The position numbers and the translations under genes are program-made. This document shows, in pieces, positions 28,733 through 38,545 of a stretch of DNA of 64,000 nucleotides. Under the pieces are notes generated by a model. That model was given only the letters and a program-made list of their open reading frames with translations, was not told where the DNA came from and did not search any database. The stretch's first letter is position 1, and each line of letters starts with the position of its first letter. Source of the stretch: Henningerozyma blattae CBS 6284 (Eukaryota > Ascomycota > Saccharomycetes > Saccharomycetales > Saccharomycetaceae); contig NC_020190.1 in NCBI RefSeq assembly GCF_000315915.1, forward strand, positions 868,001 to 932,000, written 5' to 3'.

Positions 28733-29431
28733 ATGGCATCTGTAGAAGATATTAAAAATATATTTGGTCCTTATCAGGAACATCATCAATTAACCATATA
28801 TGAAAACGAAAAAATTATTTTGGATATCGTAGAACTGATATGTGATTCTTATTGCAAAGATTTAAGAACTTTAAAATTCTTGGGCCAAATTTTGACTCAA
28901 CAGGATTATGAAGAATTAATTGAAGAAAGGAATATAAGTCAAAAATGTGGGTATCCATTATGTCACCTCTCCCAAGAACGTACGAATGCAAATGGTAGGG
29001 ATCAGTTTACAAAAAATTTCATGATTCAAAATAATCCTTATAATTATCTAAACAATTATTGTACTTTGAAACATTATAAAAGTTCTATGATCTTTAAATT
29101 ACAATTAAATGAAGAACCTTTATTTGAAAGGTGGAAATCATTTAATAAATACATGTCACAATTACAAAATACTGATACTATTCTTGATGCTTCGCTTGTA
29201 CGTGCAGATATACGATTATATGAAGACTTTGAAATGGAAGATAATAATCGTTCAGTAGAAAATGAAGAAATCAAAAGAATCATTAAAAATATAAGAGCTT
29301 TAAATATCAATAACGGTGAGCAAGATATTGATGCCAATCAATTAAGTAGTCTATTGGAAGAAATTAAAATCACTGAAATTGAGAATCCTTTGCCGTTAGG
29401 TGATCTTCAAAAAAATACAGTAAATGATTGA
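28733..29431 (+). CDS. RTR1: Rtr1/Rtr2, RNA polymerase II CTD phosphatase
   Basis: A 232-residue protein of the RPAP2/Rtr1 family. The zinc-binding module shows CGYPLC at about 80-85, followed by NPYNYLNNYCTLKHY near 103-117 with the next Cys and His ligands. The family removes Ser5/Tyr1 phosphate from the Pol II CTD and aids Pol II import. S. cerevisiae has two copies, RTR1 (YER139C) and RTR2 (YDR066C); neighbours of both kinds are present here, so the symbol is a family choice. It converges with RRG1 with only 51 bp between the two genes. Confidence 0.9.
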   Translation: MASVEDIKNIFGPYQEHHQLTIYENEKIILDIVELICDSYCKDLRTLKFLGQILTQQDYEELIEERNISQKCGYPLCHLSQERTNANGRDQFTKNFMIQNNPYNYLNNYCTLKHYKSSMIFKLQLNEEPLFERWKSFNKYMSQLQNTDTILDASLVRADIRLYEDFEMEDNNRSVENEEIKRIIKNIRALNINNGEQDIDANQLSSLLEEIKITEIENPLPLGDLQKNTVND

Positions 29432-29482
29432 GAACCAAAAAAAAAGGGGGAGGGGGGATATTATATTACATATTTAATTTGC

Positions 29483-30631
29483 TTATTTATGGATACCATT
29501 CTTAACTGATAGATTATATAAATTTAAATCTTTAACGTATACAATATTTTTTGGCACCTCATTTTCCAAAAAATCATAAAAATGTTTCATTTTGAAATTA
29601 TAATATTTAACCGATAAATCATGATAATAATCAAATTGCGATTTGTTAAAATGGTTCTTAGAATTCTTTTGTGCTTGTATGTTCTCCTTCATTAAATTTC
29701 GTGAAACATCCACATTAGGATTTTTAGAATACGCTTCATGTATTCCATTATTTAAGATACGCTTGTTCATATAATTTTTGAATCTCAATCTATCCCTAAT
29801 GTTTTCTGATTTTAGTTTATCGAGCACTATATCATATGTTAAGATCCAATCGGTATCCGCAGTTCCAGTTAATAATTTTTCCCACCTTGACTCTAATATC
29901 GCCCAATCTTTCATGTCTTCAATTCTTTTTATTGCATCAAGTCTCTCCTGTGCTTTAATTATTTCCTGTTGGATAATGGAACTCAATTTTTTTGATTGAT
30001 TTGAATGCTTATTTATTATTGATCTAACAAACCAGATAAAATTAGAGCCTATTTTTTTATGAACTAAGTAAGTGGGTGGTGTTTTAATTTTTTTATATTT
30101 TTTTTTACTTAAATTAATTTTAAATTTCGAAGTATAATCTAGTGCCATTGGTAATAATAATTTTAATTTGTATTCACTATTTACTAACCCATGTTTCGGC
30201 AATTTATTTTTAGATTGTTGATATTTAATATAATCAAATAAATATTTTGCTTTTTGAACTTCATCTGTTGTTTGAGTAGATTTCTTGGATATTATTTTAG
30301 GATGAAGCTTATTTACTAATTGTACCACTTCTTCAGTTTTTTTCATTACAACAGTAGTTTTATCACATACAGGTTGCAGTTGGTTCCAAATTTTTACCAC
30401 ATTTTTTTCTTTTAAATCATCATTTAATGTTATTAATTTTTGAATCAACTCATATACTGGAAAACCTTTCTTAACATTTTTATTTTTATGAATGGTGACT
30501 CGAAGTTTCTCAAATACTTTATCCCTGAGTTGAATTGATTTACAATTGCATTTAATATTTCGTAGAGAATATCTATACAATGATAAAATATATTGTCTAT
30601 GGATTTGAAATTGAGAAAAATTTGATCGCAT
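29483..30631 (-). CDS. RRG1: Rrg1, mitochondrial protein needed for respiratory growth
   Basis: A 382-residue basic protein, near the 365 of S. cerevisiae Rrg1 (YDR065W). The sequence is Lys/Asn-rich with a basic, Ser/Tyr-containing N-terminus that could be a mitochondrial targeting signal. No enzyme motif is visible. Rrg1 is required for respiratory growth and mitochondrial DNA maintenance; its molecular function is unclear. The call depends on overall resemblance and on synteny next to RTR1/2. It is divergent from PET100 with 233 bp between starts, the place of an inferred inversion breakpoint. Confidence 0.8.
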   Translation of the reverse strand: MRSNFSQFQIHRQYILSLYRYSLRNIKCNCKSIQLRDKVFEKLRVTIHKNKNVKKGFPVYELIQKLITLNDDLKEKNVVKIWNQLQPVCDKTTVVMKKTEEVVQLVNKLHPKIISKKSTQTTDEVQKAKYLFDYIKYQQSKNKLPKHGLVNSEYKLKLLLPMALDYTSKFKINLSKKKYKKIKTPPTYLVHKKIGSNFIWFVRSIINKHSNQSKKLSSIIQQEIIKAQERLDAIKRIEDMKDWAILESRWEKLLTGTADTDWILTYDIVLDKLKSENIRDRLRFKNYMNKRILNNGIHEAYSKNPNVDVSRNLMKENIQAQKNSKNHFNKSQFDYYHDLSVKYYNFKMKHFYDFLENEVPKNIVYVKDLNLYNLSVKNGIHK

Positions 30632-30864
30632 TAATTCTCATTTGTAGCATATTCGATCTTTTAGATAAATACCCTTTTATAGATGATTTGTTTTAAAATC
30701 AAAGCAATTTGATATATTTTCGGAGATACCAATATCAAATAAAAAAATACAAGGCCAAAAGGGTTTTTAAAATAATATAAGGATTATTGATAAAAGCATT
30801 TTAAAAAGAAAGCAGGAAAGCAACTTTACTATATCAATTATAATACGTATTCAAATAGCCTAAA

Positions 30865-31185
30865 ATGAGTAGATTTAGATTACGTTACACAAGGACACAA
30901 CTAGAAATTTTCAGATTTTCTTTCTGTCTACTGGCCCCAGTAGCCGTTATGTATTACATCGGGACAGATACTGATAGAAAGCTAAATGTACCTGGATTTT
31001 GGCCTGATCCTGAGTCATTGAATAAAATTCCTAAAGAGCCTCTAGAAATTAAGGCAGAACTAGCAAGAATGCGTCGTGATAAGATGGAAAAGCGTGAAAA
31101 GCTTGTGAAACTTCTAGAGGAAGAGTATGGCATGGAAAATGTGGAAGAAGAACTGGCAAAGCTAAAGGCAGAACTACCAAAGTAA
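30865..31185 (+). CDS. PET100: Pet100, cytochrome c oxidase assembly factor
   Basis: A 106-residue protein, near the usual 111. The N-terminus RYTRTQLEIFRF is followed by a membrane segment (about 15-32) and then YYIGTDTDRKLNVPGFWPDP, the family signature. The C-terminal half is a charged helix, probably coiled. Pet100 is an inner-membrane mitochondrial chaperone for a late stage of complex IV assembly. S. cerevisiae homologue YDR079W. Confidence 0.95.
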   Translation: MSRFRLRYTRTQLEIFRFSFCLLAPVAVMYYIGTDTDRKLNVPGFWPDPESLNKIPKEPLEIKAELARMRRDKMEKREKLVKLLEEEYGMENVEEELAKLKAELPK

Positions 31186-31615
31186 AATCTGACACTTAAT
31201 CTTTTTTGTTTGCCTTACTTGATCATATATCCTGGCATAGCTATTTTGTATATATTTATTTATATATATCCTTTCTCACGTCTTATTTATTTATTCTTTC
31301 TATTTAAGAGTACTTTTTTATATTCCTTAATATTATGTACATGACTGTAAATCACTGAAGTTATTTTATTGCAATTAGTTAATAAGTATTTACTTTCATC
31401 TACATATTAGCTCCTTTTTTCGTATAAATGGGTTTATAGGTCTCAATTAGATTTTAGCCGGGTAATATTTTAGAATACTAATAGTAATGAAAACATTGAC
31501 GTTAATATAAAGAGTATATAAAGGTCAGAATAAGTTTTGTAATTAAAAGGTTGCAAGATTATTTGTTTTGATTCATATACGCAAGTAGCTAATTGTTCAT
31601 AAAAGAATATCTAAT
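31186..31615. other. Intergenic between PET100 and COG3
   Basis: A 430-bp spacer with a Reb1-type site listed separately; otherwise AT-rich with no gene. Confidence 0.5.
31459..31465 (+). promoter_or_regulatory. Reb1-type site upstream of COG3
   Basis: CGGGTAA core, 150 bp before the COG3 ATG, a usual distance for Reb1 in yeast promoters. Confidence 0.45.
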
Positions 31616-34108
31616 ATGCCTCGCGCTCGAAGAGACTCCTTGGTTCAGAGTATTGCAAGTGCTAGCAATACTGGAACAACAAAGACTCAAACTTTGCCAG
31701 GCTTGTTAGAAGATAGTTATCTGTTGGATCAATTACAAAAATTATCCTTAGTTATTGATAATAAAGATTGGAATACTATTGAAGAAAATGAAGTATCCTC
31801 CATTACAGCAGAATCATCAACTACAGATGAAAAAGCTTACTCAGAGCCTAATAAAAATCATTCAAATAAGTATTCTGCTTATACTACTTACTTAGAACAA
31901 CTAGATTCTAATATTTACAACTATAATTTAGTATTAAATCAAACTATTTTAGTTGAAAATCAATTAACTTCAATTATTGATAAATTCAATGATGTAAAGA
32001 CAGATACAACCAACTTCATTGAGATAATAAACAATGTTAACAATGAGTACTCAAAATTAAATAAAATTAATCAAGATATTCCTGCCATTTTGAATCATTT
32101 TGAGATTTTAGAACCAATTATGAGACGATTAAAAAATTCTTCATCATCATTAAAGATTGTTCAAAGGGATTCATTTAAAACAATGCTAAAGAACATTGAA
32201 AGCTCATTAGTCTTTTTAGAATTGAACAAAAATTTTAAAGATTATGAAATCTATAGAATAAAGTTTAAACAATGCTTAATTAGATGTATTGAATTGATTA
32301 CTAATTACTCAGTTACCCTTTTAAAGAATAACTTCAATGAAATTAATTTAAAACTCTCCAAAAAGGATATTAATTCTGTTACAAAAGACGCTTTGTTTTA
32401 TAATAAATTTTCAATTATATCTCTAAACTTTAATGACCAAATCAAAGAAATTTTTCAGAGACTACAAAATCCAAATTTAGAAAGATATTTTGATGAAATC
32501 TCTTCTTTATTGAATCAATGCTTCGATAATTATTTTCAACTTCGTCATAAATTATTATCGACTGTTATATATGACTTCTTATCAGAGAGCTACAAAGATT
32601 CCAACATTAATCTGGTTAAATTTATTCAAAGTTACAAGACTTTCTTCCAACAACTTTGTAATGATGAATTTAATTTATTTATTAAATTCTTTCCATTGAA
32701 TGATATTTCAAAACTAAAAATTAATCAATGGTTTATTCATAAATTATGTGATCCATTATATGACAATTGCAGAATTAAAATATTGAAAGAGGTTGATATA
32801 CCAACACTATGTGATTCTATTTCTTTGTTTACTCAGTATTATGAATTTGAAGAAGGCTCTGATGAGTACAATAAAAAATTTCAGAATATTAAATTTGATA
32901 AAATTTTCGAACAAATTTTAAACAAAATCCAAACTAGATTAATTCTAAGAACTCAAATTTATATTGAAAATTTCATTATCAATTATAAACCAACTTTGGA
33001 TAATTTTACAATTACTCACAATGCACATAATAATAGTTCTAAAAATACTAGCATTTTAAAAGATCCTTTGGTTAAATTATATTTAAATAACTTAAAATCA
33101 AATAATTTAAGATCAAATACCAATACTTCGATGGGTTTAAAGAATGAACGTATTGTATCTGCTGGAAATAATAGTACGAATGATGATGAAAATACTGTCT
33201 TATTGGAAGAAAAAATCTCCTCTTATTATCCTCCATTAATTATGTCTCTAGCTTTATTATCAAAAATTTATGAAATGGTAAATTCGATTGTTTTTGACGA
33301 TCTAGCTCATCATATTGTCCATGATTGTATTGTATCATTAAGAAAAGCTTTCAACTTTTTGCAAAATATTACTGCCAATAAAAAGGATATAGATCAATTA
33401 GATATTAAATTATCAATGTTAAGAAATTTATTAATGCTGCGTGATCAAATTCAGAATTTTAATATTGAGTATACTGTTAATGAGACTTATTTGGATTTCT
33501 CAGGGGTTGAAGAGTTCTTTAATTCATTTAGTAGCAATAATACTAACCATAATAACTTAAGCGAATCACAAAATAACAGCGGTACTAATTTGAAATCATT
33601 TAATAATAATAGTAAATCAACTTCAAATACAAATTTGAAACATAACGATTCTTCAGTTTCTATGCTAACAATGGCGAGAGATTTGGTTCCAAAGGTTGTA
33701 AATAACATGGTAGATGCACGTACCGAACTTATCAACGAATTACGTGTAGTTATTAAAGACTTTACCGATTCATGCACTCATGATATTATTAAGGATTCAT
33801 TTACACTAACAAAATTGGCAGATACAACGTTTAATAGTATGACTTTACAAAAGAATGTTGAAACTACTTTACCTATAATTTTTGAAAAGATTTGTAAATA
33901 CATTGATGATAATGATATTGTAATAAATTTAATGGACGCTATTCAATTAGTTTTGATACAAAGCTATAACGAATTCTTTGAATTAATAACCTCTAAAGCG
34001 GAAAATAATCAAATTGATAAATCTAAAATAACAGAGATAATGGATAGTGATGTATTTTTTGAATTTGTAAACACAATCAATTCAAAATTAACTAATAGCA
34101 ATATCTAA
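31616..34108 (+). CDS. COG3: Cog3, conserved oligomeric Golgi complex subunit
   Basis: An 830-residue helical protein; S. cerevisiae Cog3/Sec34 has 801. The conserved Sec34-type region begins near residue 95 (YTTYLEQLDSNIYNYN) and includes NHFEILEPIMRRL near 160. An Asn/Ser-rich insert near 640-680 accounts for extra length. Cog3 is in lobe A of the COG tethering complex and acts in retrograde vesicle tethering at the Golgi. S. cerevisiae homologue YER157W. It converges with PDC2, whereas in S. cerevisiae these two lie on different chromosomes. Confidence 0.9.
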   Translation: MPRARRDSLVQSIASASNTGTTKTQTLPGLLEDSYLLDQLQKLSLVIDNKDWNTIEENEVSSITAESSTTDEKAYSEPNKNHSNKYSAYTTYLEQLDSNIYNYNLVLNQTILVENQLTSIIDKFNDVKTDTTNFIEIINNVNNEYSKLNKINQDIPAILNHFEILEPIMRRLKNSSSSLKIVQRDSFKTMLKNIESSLVFLELNKNFKDYEIYRIKFKQCLIRCIELITNYSVTLLKNNFNEINLKLSKKDINSVTKDALFYNKFSIISLNFNDQIKEIFQRLQNPNLERYFDEISSLLNQCFDNYFQLRHKLLSTVIYDFLSESYKDSNINLVKFIQSYKTFFQQLCNDEFNLFIKFFPLNDISKLKINQWFIHKLCDPLYDNCRIKILKEVDIPTLCDSISLFTQYYEFEEGSDEYNKKFQNIKFDKIFEQILNKIQTRLILRTQIYIENFIINYKPTLDNFTITHNAHNNSSKNTSILKDPLVKLYLNNLKSNNLRSNTNTSMGLKNERIVSAGNNSTNDDENTVLLEEKISSYYPPLIMSLALLSKIYEMVNSIVFDDLAHHIVHDCIVSLRKAFNFLQNITANKKDIDQLDIKLSMLRNLLMLRDQIQNFNIEYTVNETYLDFSGVEEFFNSFSSNNTNHNNLSESQNNSGTNLKSFNNNSKSTSNTNLKHNDSSVSMLTMARDLVPKVVNNMVDARTELINELRVVIKDFTDSCTHDIIKDSFTLTKLADTTFNSMTLQKNVETTLPIIFEKICKYIDDNDIVINLMDAIQLVLIQSYNEFFELITSKAENNQIDKSKITEIMDSDVFFEFVNTINSKLTNSNI

Positions 34109-34447
34109 TTTTCAATAATGATGTATGATATGTATCTATAAGTAATAACTTTATTCATTTGAGTCCGAAACTGTCTAACATTGTCATGTCTTTGAATTTC
34201 AAAGCGCATCATCTTTCTTTTTGTCATATGTGAATATTGATTATTTGTATAATCTATAAATCTATGTAGTTAATAAGAAAAATGTATAAGAATGTACCTT
34301 TTGAAAATTTAGTGTTTTACAGATACAAAGAGAAGTTTCTTAAAATCTTTTTTGGTCGTTATTGTCTTTCATAATATATAAATTAAAATAAAATAAAATA
34401 TTTTAGGATGATATCGTTGTTTCATTTATTTTAAGTATCAAATAAAT
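34109..34447. other. Convergent gap between COG3 and PDC2
   Basis: A 339-bp AT-rich region for two 3' ends; nothing else seen. Confidence 0.5.
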
Positions 34448-37400
34448 CTATAAGTATGGAGGATTACTGTTTGATCTACCATAAGGGTTAGAATCGATAC
34501 TGTTATTGGTATTTGAATTGTTTAAGCCCCTAATGGTAGGATTACTGTCGTTTCTATAGCCAGGACTCTGTGATGAAGTAGACATTTTTGCATTGGCTGT
34601 ATATGCAGGATTAACCATGTCAGGAGTAACGATAGAGGGATTGCTAGTAGTATTGGAATTAGGTATATTGTTTTGAGTTAAGGAGGGATTCAGCCAATTT
34701 AAGTTCGATTTATCAGTGATATTTAAAATATTTTTATCAATTCCATCAGTAGTGGCAGTTGCTAGTAAACTTTCTAAATAGACCTGACCACGTCTTACTT
34801 TTTGATTATTAAATTGTTGCTTAATTTTTTCGATTTTTTCTAATACATTAATGTATTGAGTTCTAAGCTCGTTAATTGTTGCATCAGAAAATAAAATATC
34901 GTTGGCGGATAAATGTTGTAAAACAGAGCCAAGAGTATTTGCAATATTTATTTGGCAGCCTAAGTAAGAAGCCGTATCATTCTGGTTGTTATTGGTAAGA
35001 ATTTCATTATTTAAGATATTAATATTTGAATCAGTTGTGGATGTAGGTATTATATTATTTTGTATGTTAATTCTACTTGGATCTGGGAACTGAGAAGCAG
35101 CATTAGAAGATCCTATATTATTGTTTATGGTGTGATTATTCACTGAACCTGTATTAGGAGCATTGTTGATCATATTATTTGATTCAGTAGTAGTTGAAGG
35201 GAAATCTGATGATTGTAAAATTTGATCTAGCTCTGGAATTGATAAATTATTTAAATTAGGTAAGAAATTCGTGGAATTTCCCGCGTTACTATTTTCTGAG
35301 ATGTTTGTTAAATTGTTAGGAGGAATAATGTTATTATTTGTAGGCCCAGTGGTTTGAAGTATGGGCTGTTGATTTATATTTTGTAATGGTGGCGGCCTAT
35401 TAGAGTTACTATTTGTGCTATGATTTGTTTGCACAGAACTAGCAGATCCAGGCGTAGTAGACATCCCATTTATATTTACATTTGGAGTTGGAAATTGGGA
35501 TAACGGATTTCCTAAGTTGCTTGATAGATTTTGTGACATAGAAGTTGTAAGTGGAATAGTATTGGTAGTAGATGATGCAGCTACTGCTGTCATTGGAGTT
35601 GTGTTTCTCGATATGATCTTATCTTGTGAAAGTGGTGGTGATAAATTGGAATGTGTTAGTGATTGTGCATGAGAACCTGCAGGAGAGGAACTATTAGGGT
35701 TTGAATTTTGGGTTGTATTTGTAGTACTTTCTAACTGTCCGTCTAAATTTGGAGTGAAAACTTCAGTAAAAAAGTCAGAAGGAGGAATAGAACTACTTAG
35801 CCCAACATTCTTTAGATCAAATTCGCCATCTTTATCTAAACAAACATTTGGGCCATCGATCAACGCACTAACTGTAAAAATCCTATCTAGGGCTTCTTGT
35901 GTAAAATCGCCATTTAATAACCCATCCAAATTTGTAACTTCTAATTTTGGGGTTGAATTTAGATCTAATTGATTGGTAAAATTATTTGAATCAGATTCCG
36001 GTTTAACTGTGGGTATACTTTGGACGTTATTATTAATAGGTAATGGATTGATTGTAGACACAGTACTTGCATTATCATTGGGGCTATTTTTGATATCTAC
36101 ACTCAACTCATTCGAAGGGACAATTGATGACTCTAAGTTTATGTTTTTATTGGTTTTAATGTCATTCGGTTTTTCATTTGAACTTGAGTTTGTTATCATA
36201 TTTACTAAGTTGTTGGTACTACTTGAATTACTAGGAATATTGGCGCCTGAATTTTCAGTTGGTGAATTAAACCCTGGCTCATTCATGTCAATGATCGCAC
36301 TTTCAATTAATTCATCAGTACTTAAAAAATTTGTATTTTTATTTTCAATATTTAAATCTAATAATAAATCGTATTCCCAATGTTTTACACAATAATAATT
36401 ACGGCACAAATCATTTAATTGTAATTCCAAATGAGTATTTTTCTTGAAGGCCATACTAATCTCCTTGTCATTCGTTATTTTAATTAATTCGAATGGTAGA
36501 ATGCTAGAACTTTTCCAATTTGCTTTAATTCTTTCGGGAGAAATTGAATCCCAAGATTTTTTAATAAATTTAAATGCATTTGCCATTGTCAACTGACTTT
36601 GTTCAAAACTAATTAGGAATTTTTTACCAGTCCTTCTCTCTAGTCTATTTTGTAATTCGATCAAAGCTTGATATTGTTGAATTCTATAGCAAGTTTTAAA
36701 ATCATCTAATACCCCCCAATTAAAAGGTAAGAATTTAGAATTTGAGCTTGTATAAACCATTCTGATATTTTTCAAAGATAAATTAACAATTCTATGTGAG
36801 CATGAATCATCCAAAACGATCCATATTTTTCTATTATCTGCTACTAATCTCTTATCCCATCTAACAAGCCAATCATGGAAAATACTACTTGTCAGCCAAG
36901 CTTTTCTATTACTTTGATATTTAATGTTAAATTTTGAAGCTAATTGTTCGCCTAACAAGGCATTATTTTGCGAAGTGGAGTTTGAATTTAAATTTGTGGA
37001 AGAGCAAAGTTTTTCATTCCCGTTTTTATTATTTGTATTATTATTGTTTGAAGTATTATTGTTTTTCCTAAAGAAATTCTTAAAGCTTTTATAATTATTA
37101 TATTTTCCAATAACTAAGGGTGGTAATTTTTCACTACCATCCAAATTACAACAAAGCATTACGGTTAAGACTTCGATTTTTCTTTGAATACAATTAGTTT
37201 CATATTGTGCGTAATCTAATGGTAAATTGTAGGCCAAAAATGTTTCATCTAAAGTGAATAAATCCTGCTGCGGAACTTTGGCAAAAAACTCTTTTAAGAT
37301 ATATCTATCTTCAAAAGTCCAAATCTTGGGGGTCTTTGGTAATTCATTGTCTAAATTATTTGGATTGATGCCCATTTTCGACAGAAACGTGTTAATCCAC

Positions 37401-37768
37401 CTATGACTAAATGAGCCATTGTGTTCCCTGAATTCGGATGGGATTCTATGCCAAATTGCTTGAGCTGTATGTTGAATAATTAAAGACGTAATGGGTATCC
37501 CATTCCAAATACTTTGATTGACCCATTCTCTTAAGACTCGTCTTACCAAAATGTTATTTTGCTTACGAATTATATTCGACTCCCTTTCGTGATCTTTACA
37601 ATTCATATAAACGTCTTGCTTGGCTAATACACGAGATATAGTCCCTTGGGAAGGAATCGATGGCAATTGGAAAGTCTCATAGGCCCACTTGGCTAACTCT
37701 AATTGTTTCCACTTGGGATGGCGTTCAGCCATCAAACAAATATTATAACGTTGTTCAATAGATAGCAT
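34448..37768 (-). CDS. PDC2: Pdc2, transcription factor for pyruvate decarboxylase and thiamine genes
   Basis: A 1106-residue protein with a strongly conserved N-terminal half. It opens MLSIEQRYNICLMAERHPKW, a CENP-B/pogo-type helix-turn-helix, followed by a second HTH (about 75-140) and a DDE-transposase-like domain with FTLDETF (Asp 174) and KIWIVLDDSCSH (about 320). The C-terminal half is Asn/Ser/Thr-rich. Pdc2 activates PDC1, PDC5 and thiamine genes, and derives from a pogo-like transposase. The frame is open 21 codons further, but only from a TTG; the ATG at 37768 fits the family. The S. cerevisiae protein (YDR081C) has 925 residues, with shorter Asn-rich parts. It is divergent from STN1, as in S. 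cerevisiae. Confidence 0.95.
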   Translation of the reverse strand: MLSIEQRYNICLMAERHPKWKQLELAKWAYETFQLPSIPSQGTISRVLAKQDVYMNCKDHERESNIIRKQNNILVRRVLREWVNQSIWNGIPITSLIIQHTAQAIWHRIPSEFREHNGSFSHRWINTFLSKMGINPNNLDNELPKTPKIWTFEDRYILKEFFAKVPQQDLFTLDETFLAYNLPLDYAQYETNCIQRKIEVLTVMLCCNLDGSEKLPPLVIGKYNNYKSFKNFFRKNNNTSNNNNTNNKNGNEKLCSSTNLNSNSTSQNNALLGEQLASKFNIKYQSNRKAWLTSSIFHDWLVRWDKRLVADNRKIWIVLDDSCSHRIVNLSLKNIRMVYTSSNSKFLPFNWGVLDDFKTCYRIQQYQALIELQNRLERRTGKKFLISFEQSQLTMANAFKFIKKSWDSISPERIKANWKSSSILPFELIKITNDKEISMAFKKNTHLELQLNDLCRNYYCVKHWEYDLLLDLNIENKNTNFLSTDELIESAIIDMNEPGFNSPTENSGANIPSNSSSTNNLVNMITNSSSNEKPNDIKTNKNINLESSIVPSNELSVDIKNSPNDNASTVSTINPLPINNNVQSIPTVKPESDSNNFTNQLDLNSTPKLEVTNLDGLLNGDFTQEALDRIFTVSALIDGPNVCLDKDGEFDLKNVGLSSSIPPSDFFTEVFTPNLDGQLESTTNTTQNSNPNSSSPAGSHAQSLTHSNLSPPLSQDKIISRNTTPMTAVAASSTTNTIPLTTSMSQNLSSNLGNPLSQFPTPNVNINGMSTTPGSASSVQTNHSTNSNSNRPPPLQNINQQPILQTTGPTNNNIIPPNNLTNISENSNAGNSTNFLPNLNNLSIPELDQILQSSDFPSTTTESNNMINNAPNTGSVNNHTINNNIGSSNAASQFPDPSRINIQNNIIPTSTTDSNINILNNEILTNNNQNDTASYLGCQINIANTLGSVLQHLSANDILFSDATINELRTQYINVLEKIEKIKQQFNNQKVRRGQVYLESLLATATTDGIDKNILNITDKSNLNWLNPSLTQNNIPNSNTTSNPSIVTPDMVNPAYTANAKMSTSSQSPGYRNDSNPTIRGLNNSNTNNSIDSNPYGRSNSNPPYL

Positions 37769-38545
37769 GTTATTATTCTGTAAATAGAGAAATGAAAATG
37801 AAAAAAGCAATACAAAGAAATGATAATACAAAAGGCAAAATAGAATGTTAAATATGAAATTGGCAATATGTTAAAGAAAAATCCGATACCTATATGAATA
37901 GTTAATGTCCTTGTAATTATAGTAAAATGGAAATAAAATGATATTTGAATCTCAAAATCAAGATCTAGCTCAATCTATTTCCCAGGAGCGTTTCTATGGT
38001 TTGCCTAACTTTATCAGTTTCGATGAGCAACCTAATGGGTGGTGAACGCAGTATATATGAGCTTTCTTCTACTAGTGGAGGTGTCTAATAGAGTAGATTT
38101 AGTACAGAATTTTTAACTTCTAATTCTACTCTCTTTTTTTTTTATTTTTGACTCGATCTTAGACCTTGAACTTTGACATCTTCTCTCTTTTCTTAACCAT
38201 CTGAGACATCCATTCTATCATTGAAAATCTCGAGTCGTCATTTTCCAATGCTCATTGTTCGCTCACGAAAGGCGGGAAAATCGCAGCCAAAAAAAAGCGG
38301 AAGCGAAGATTCACGTTGCCATGTGACAAATAGTTTTTCCGAAAAAAATTTTGGACTTGGAATTGATTAGTGATGAGCCGACGCGTAATATAAAGATAAA
38401 GCATGATTTAAGGTAAAAAAATACGTAAATATGATTTGCTAGAAATAGCAGCCATTACATCTTGCAAAATAAAAAATAGTTTTGTTAGTACTGCAGCATA
38501 ATTAACTTTAACACAAAGGCATAATATCCTACATACTATAAATGA
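37769..38545. other. PDC2-STN1 divergent promoter region
   Basis: A 777-bp divergent gap with poly-T (38132-38143) and an ACGCGT box listed separately. No gene seen. Confidence 0.5.
38391..38396. promoter_or_regulatory. MCB-type element (ACGCGT) upstream of STN1
   Basis: ACGCGT lies 150 bp upstream of the STN1 ATG. MBF drives S-phase genes through this box. Cell-cycle control of a telomere capping gene would fit but is inference. Confidence 0.4.
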
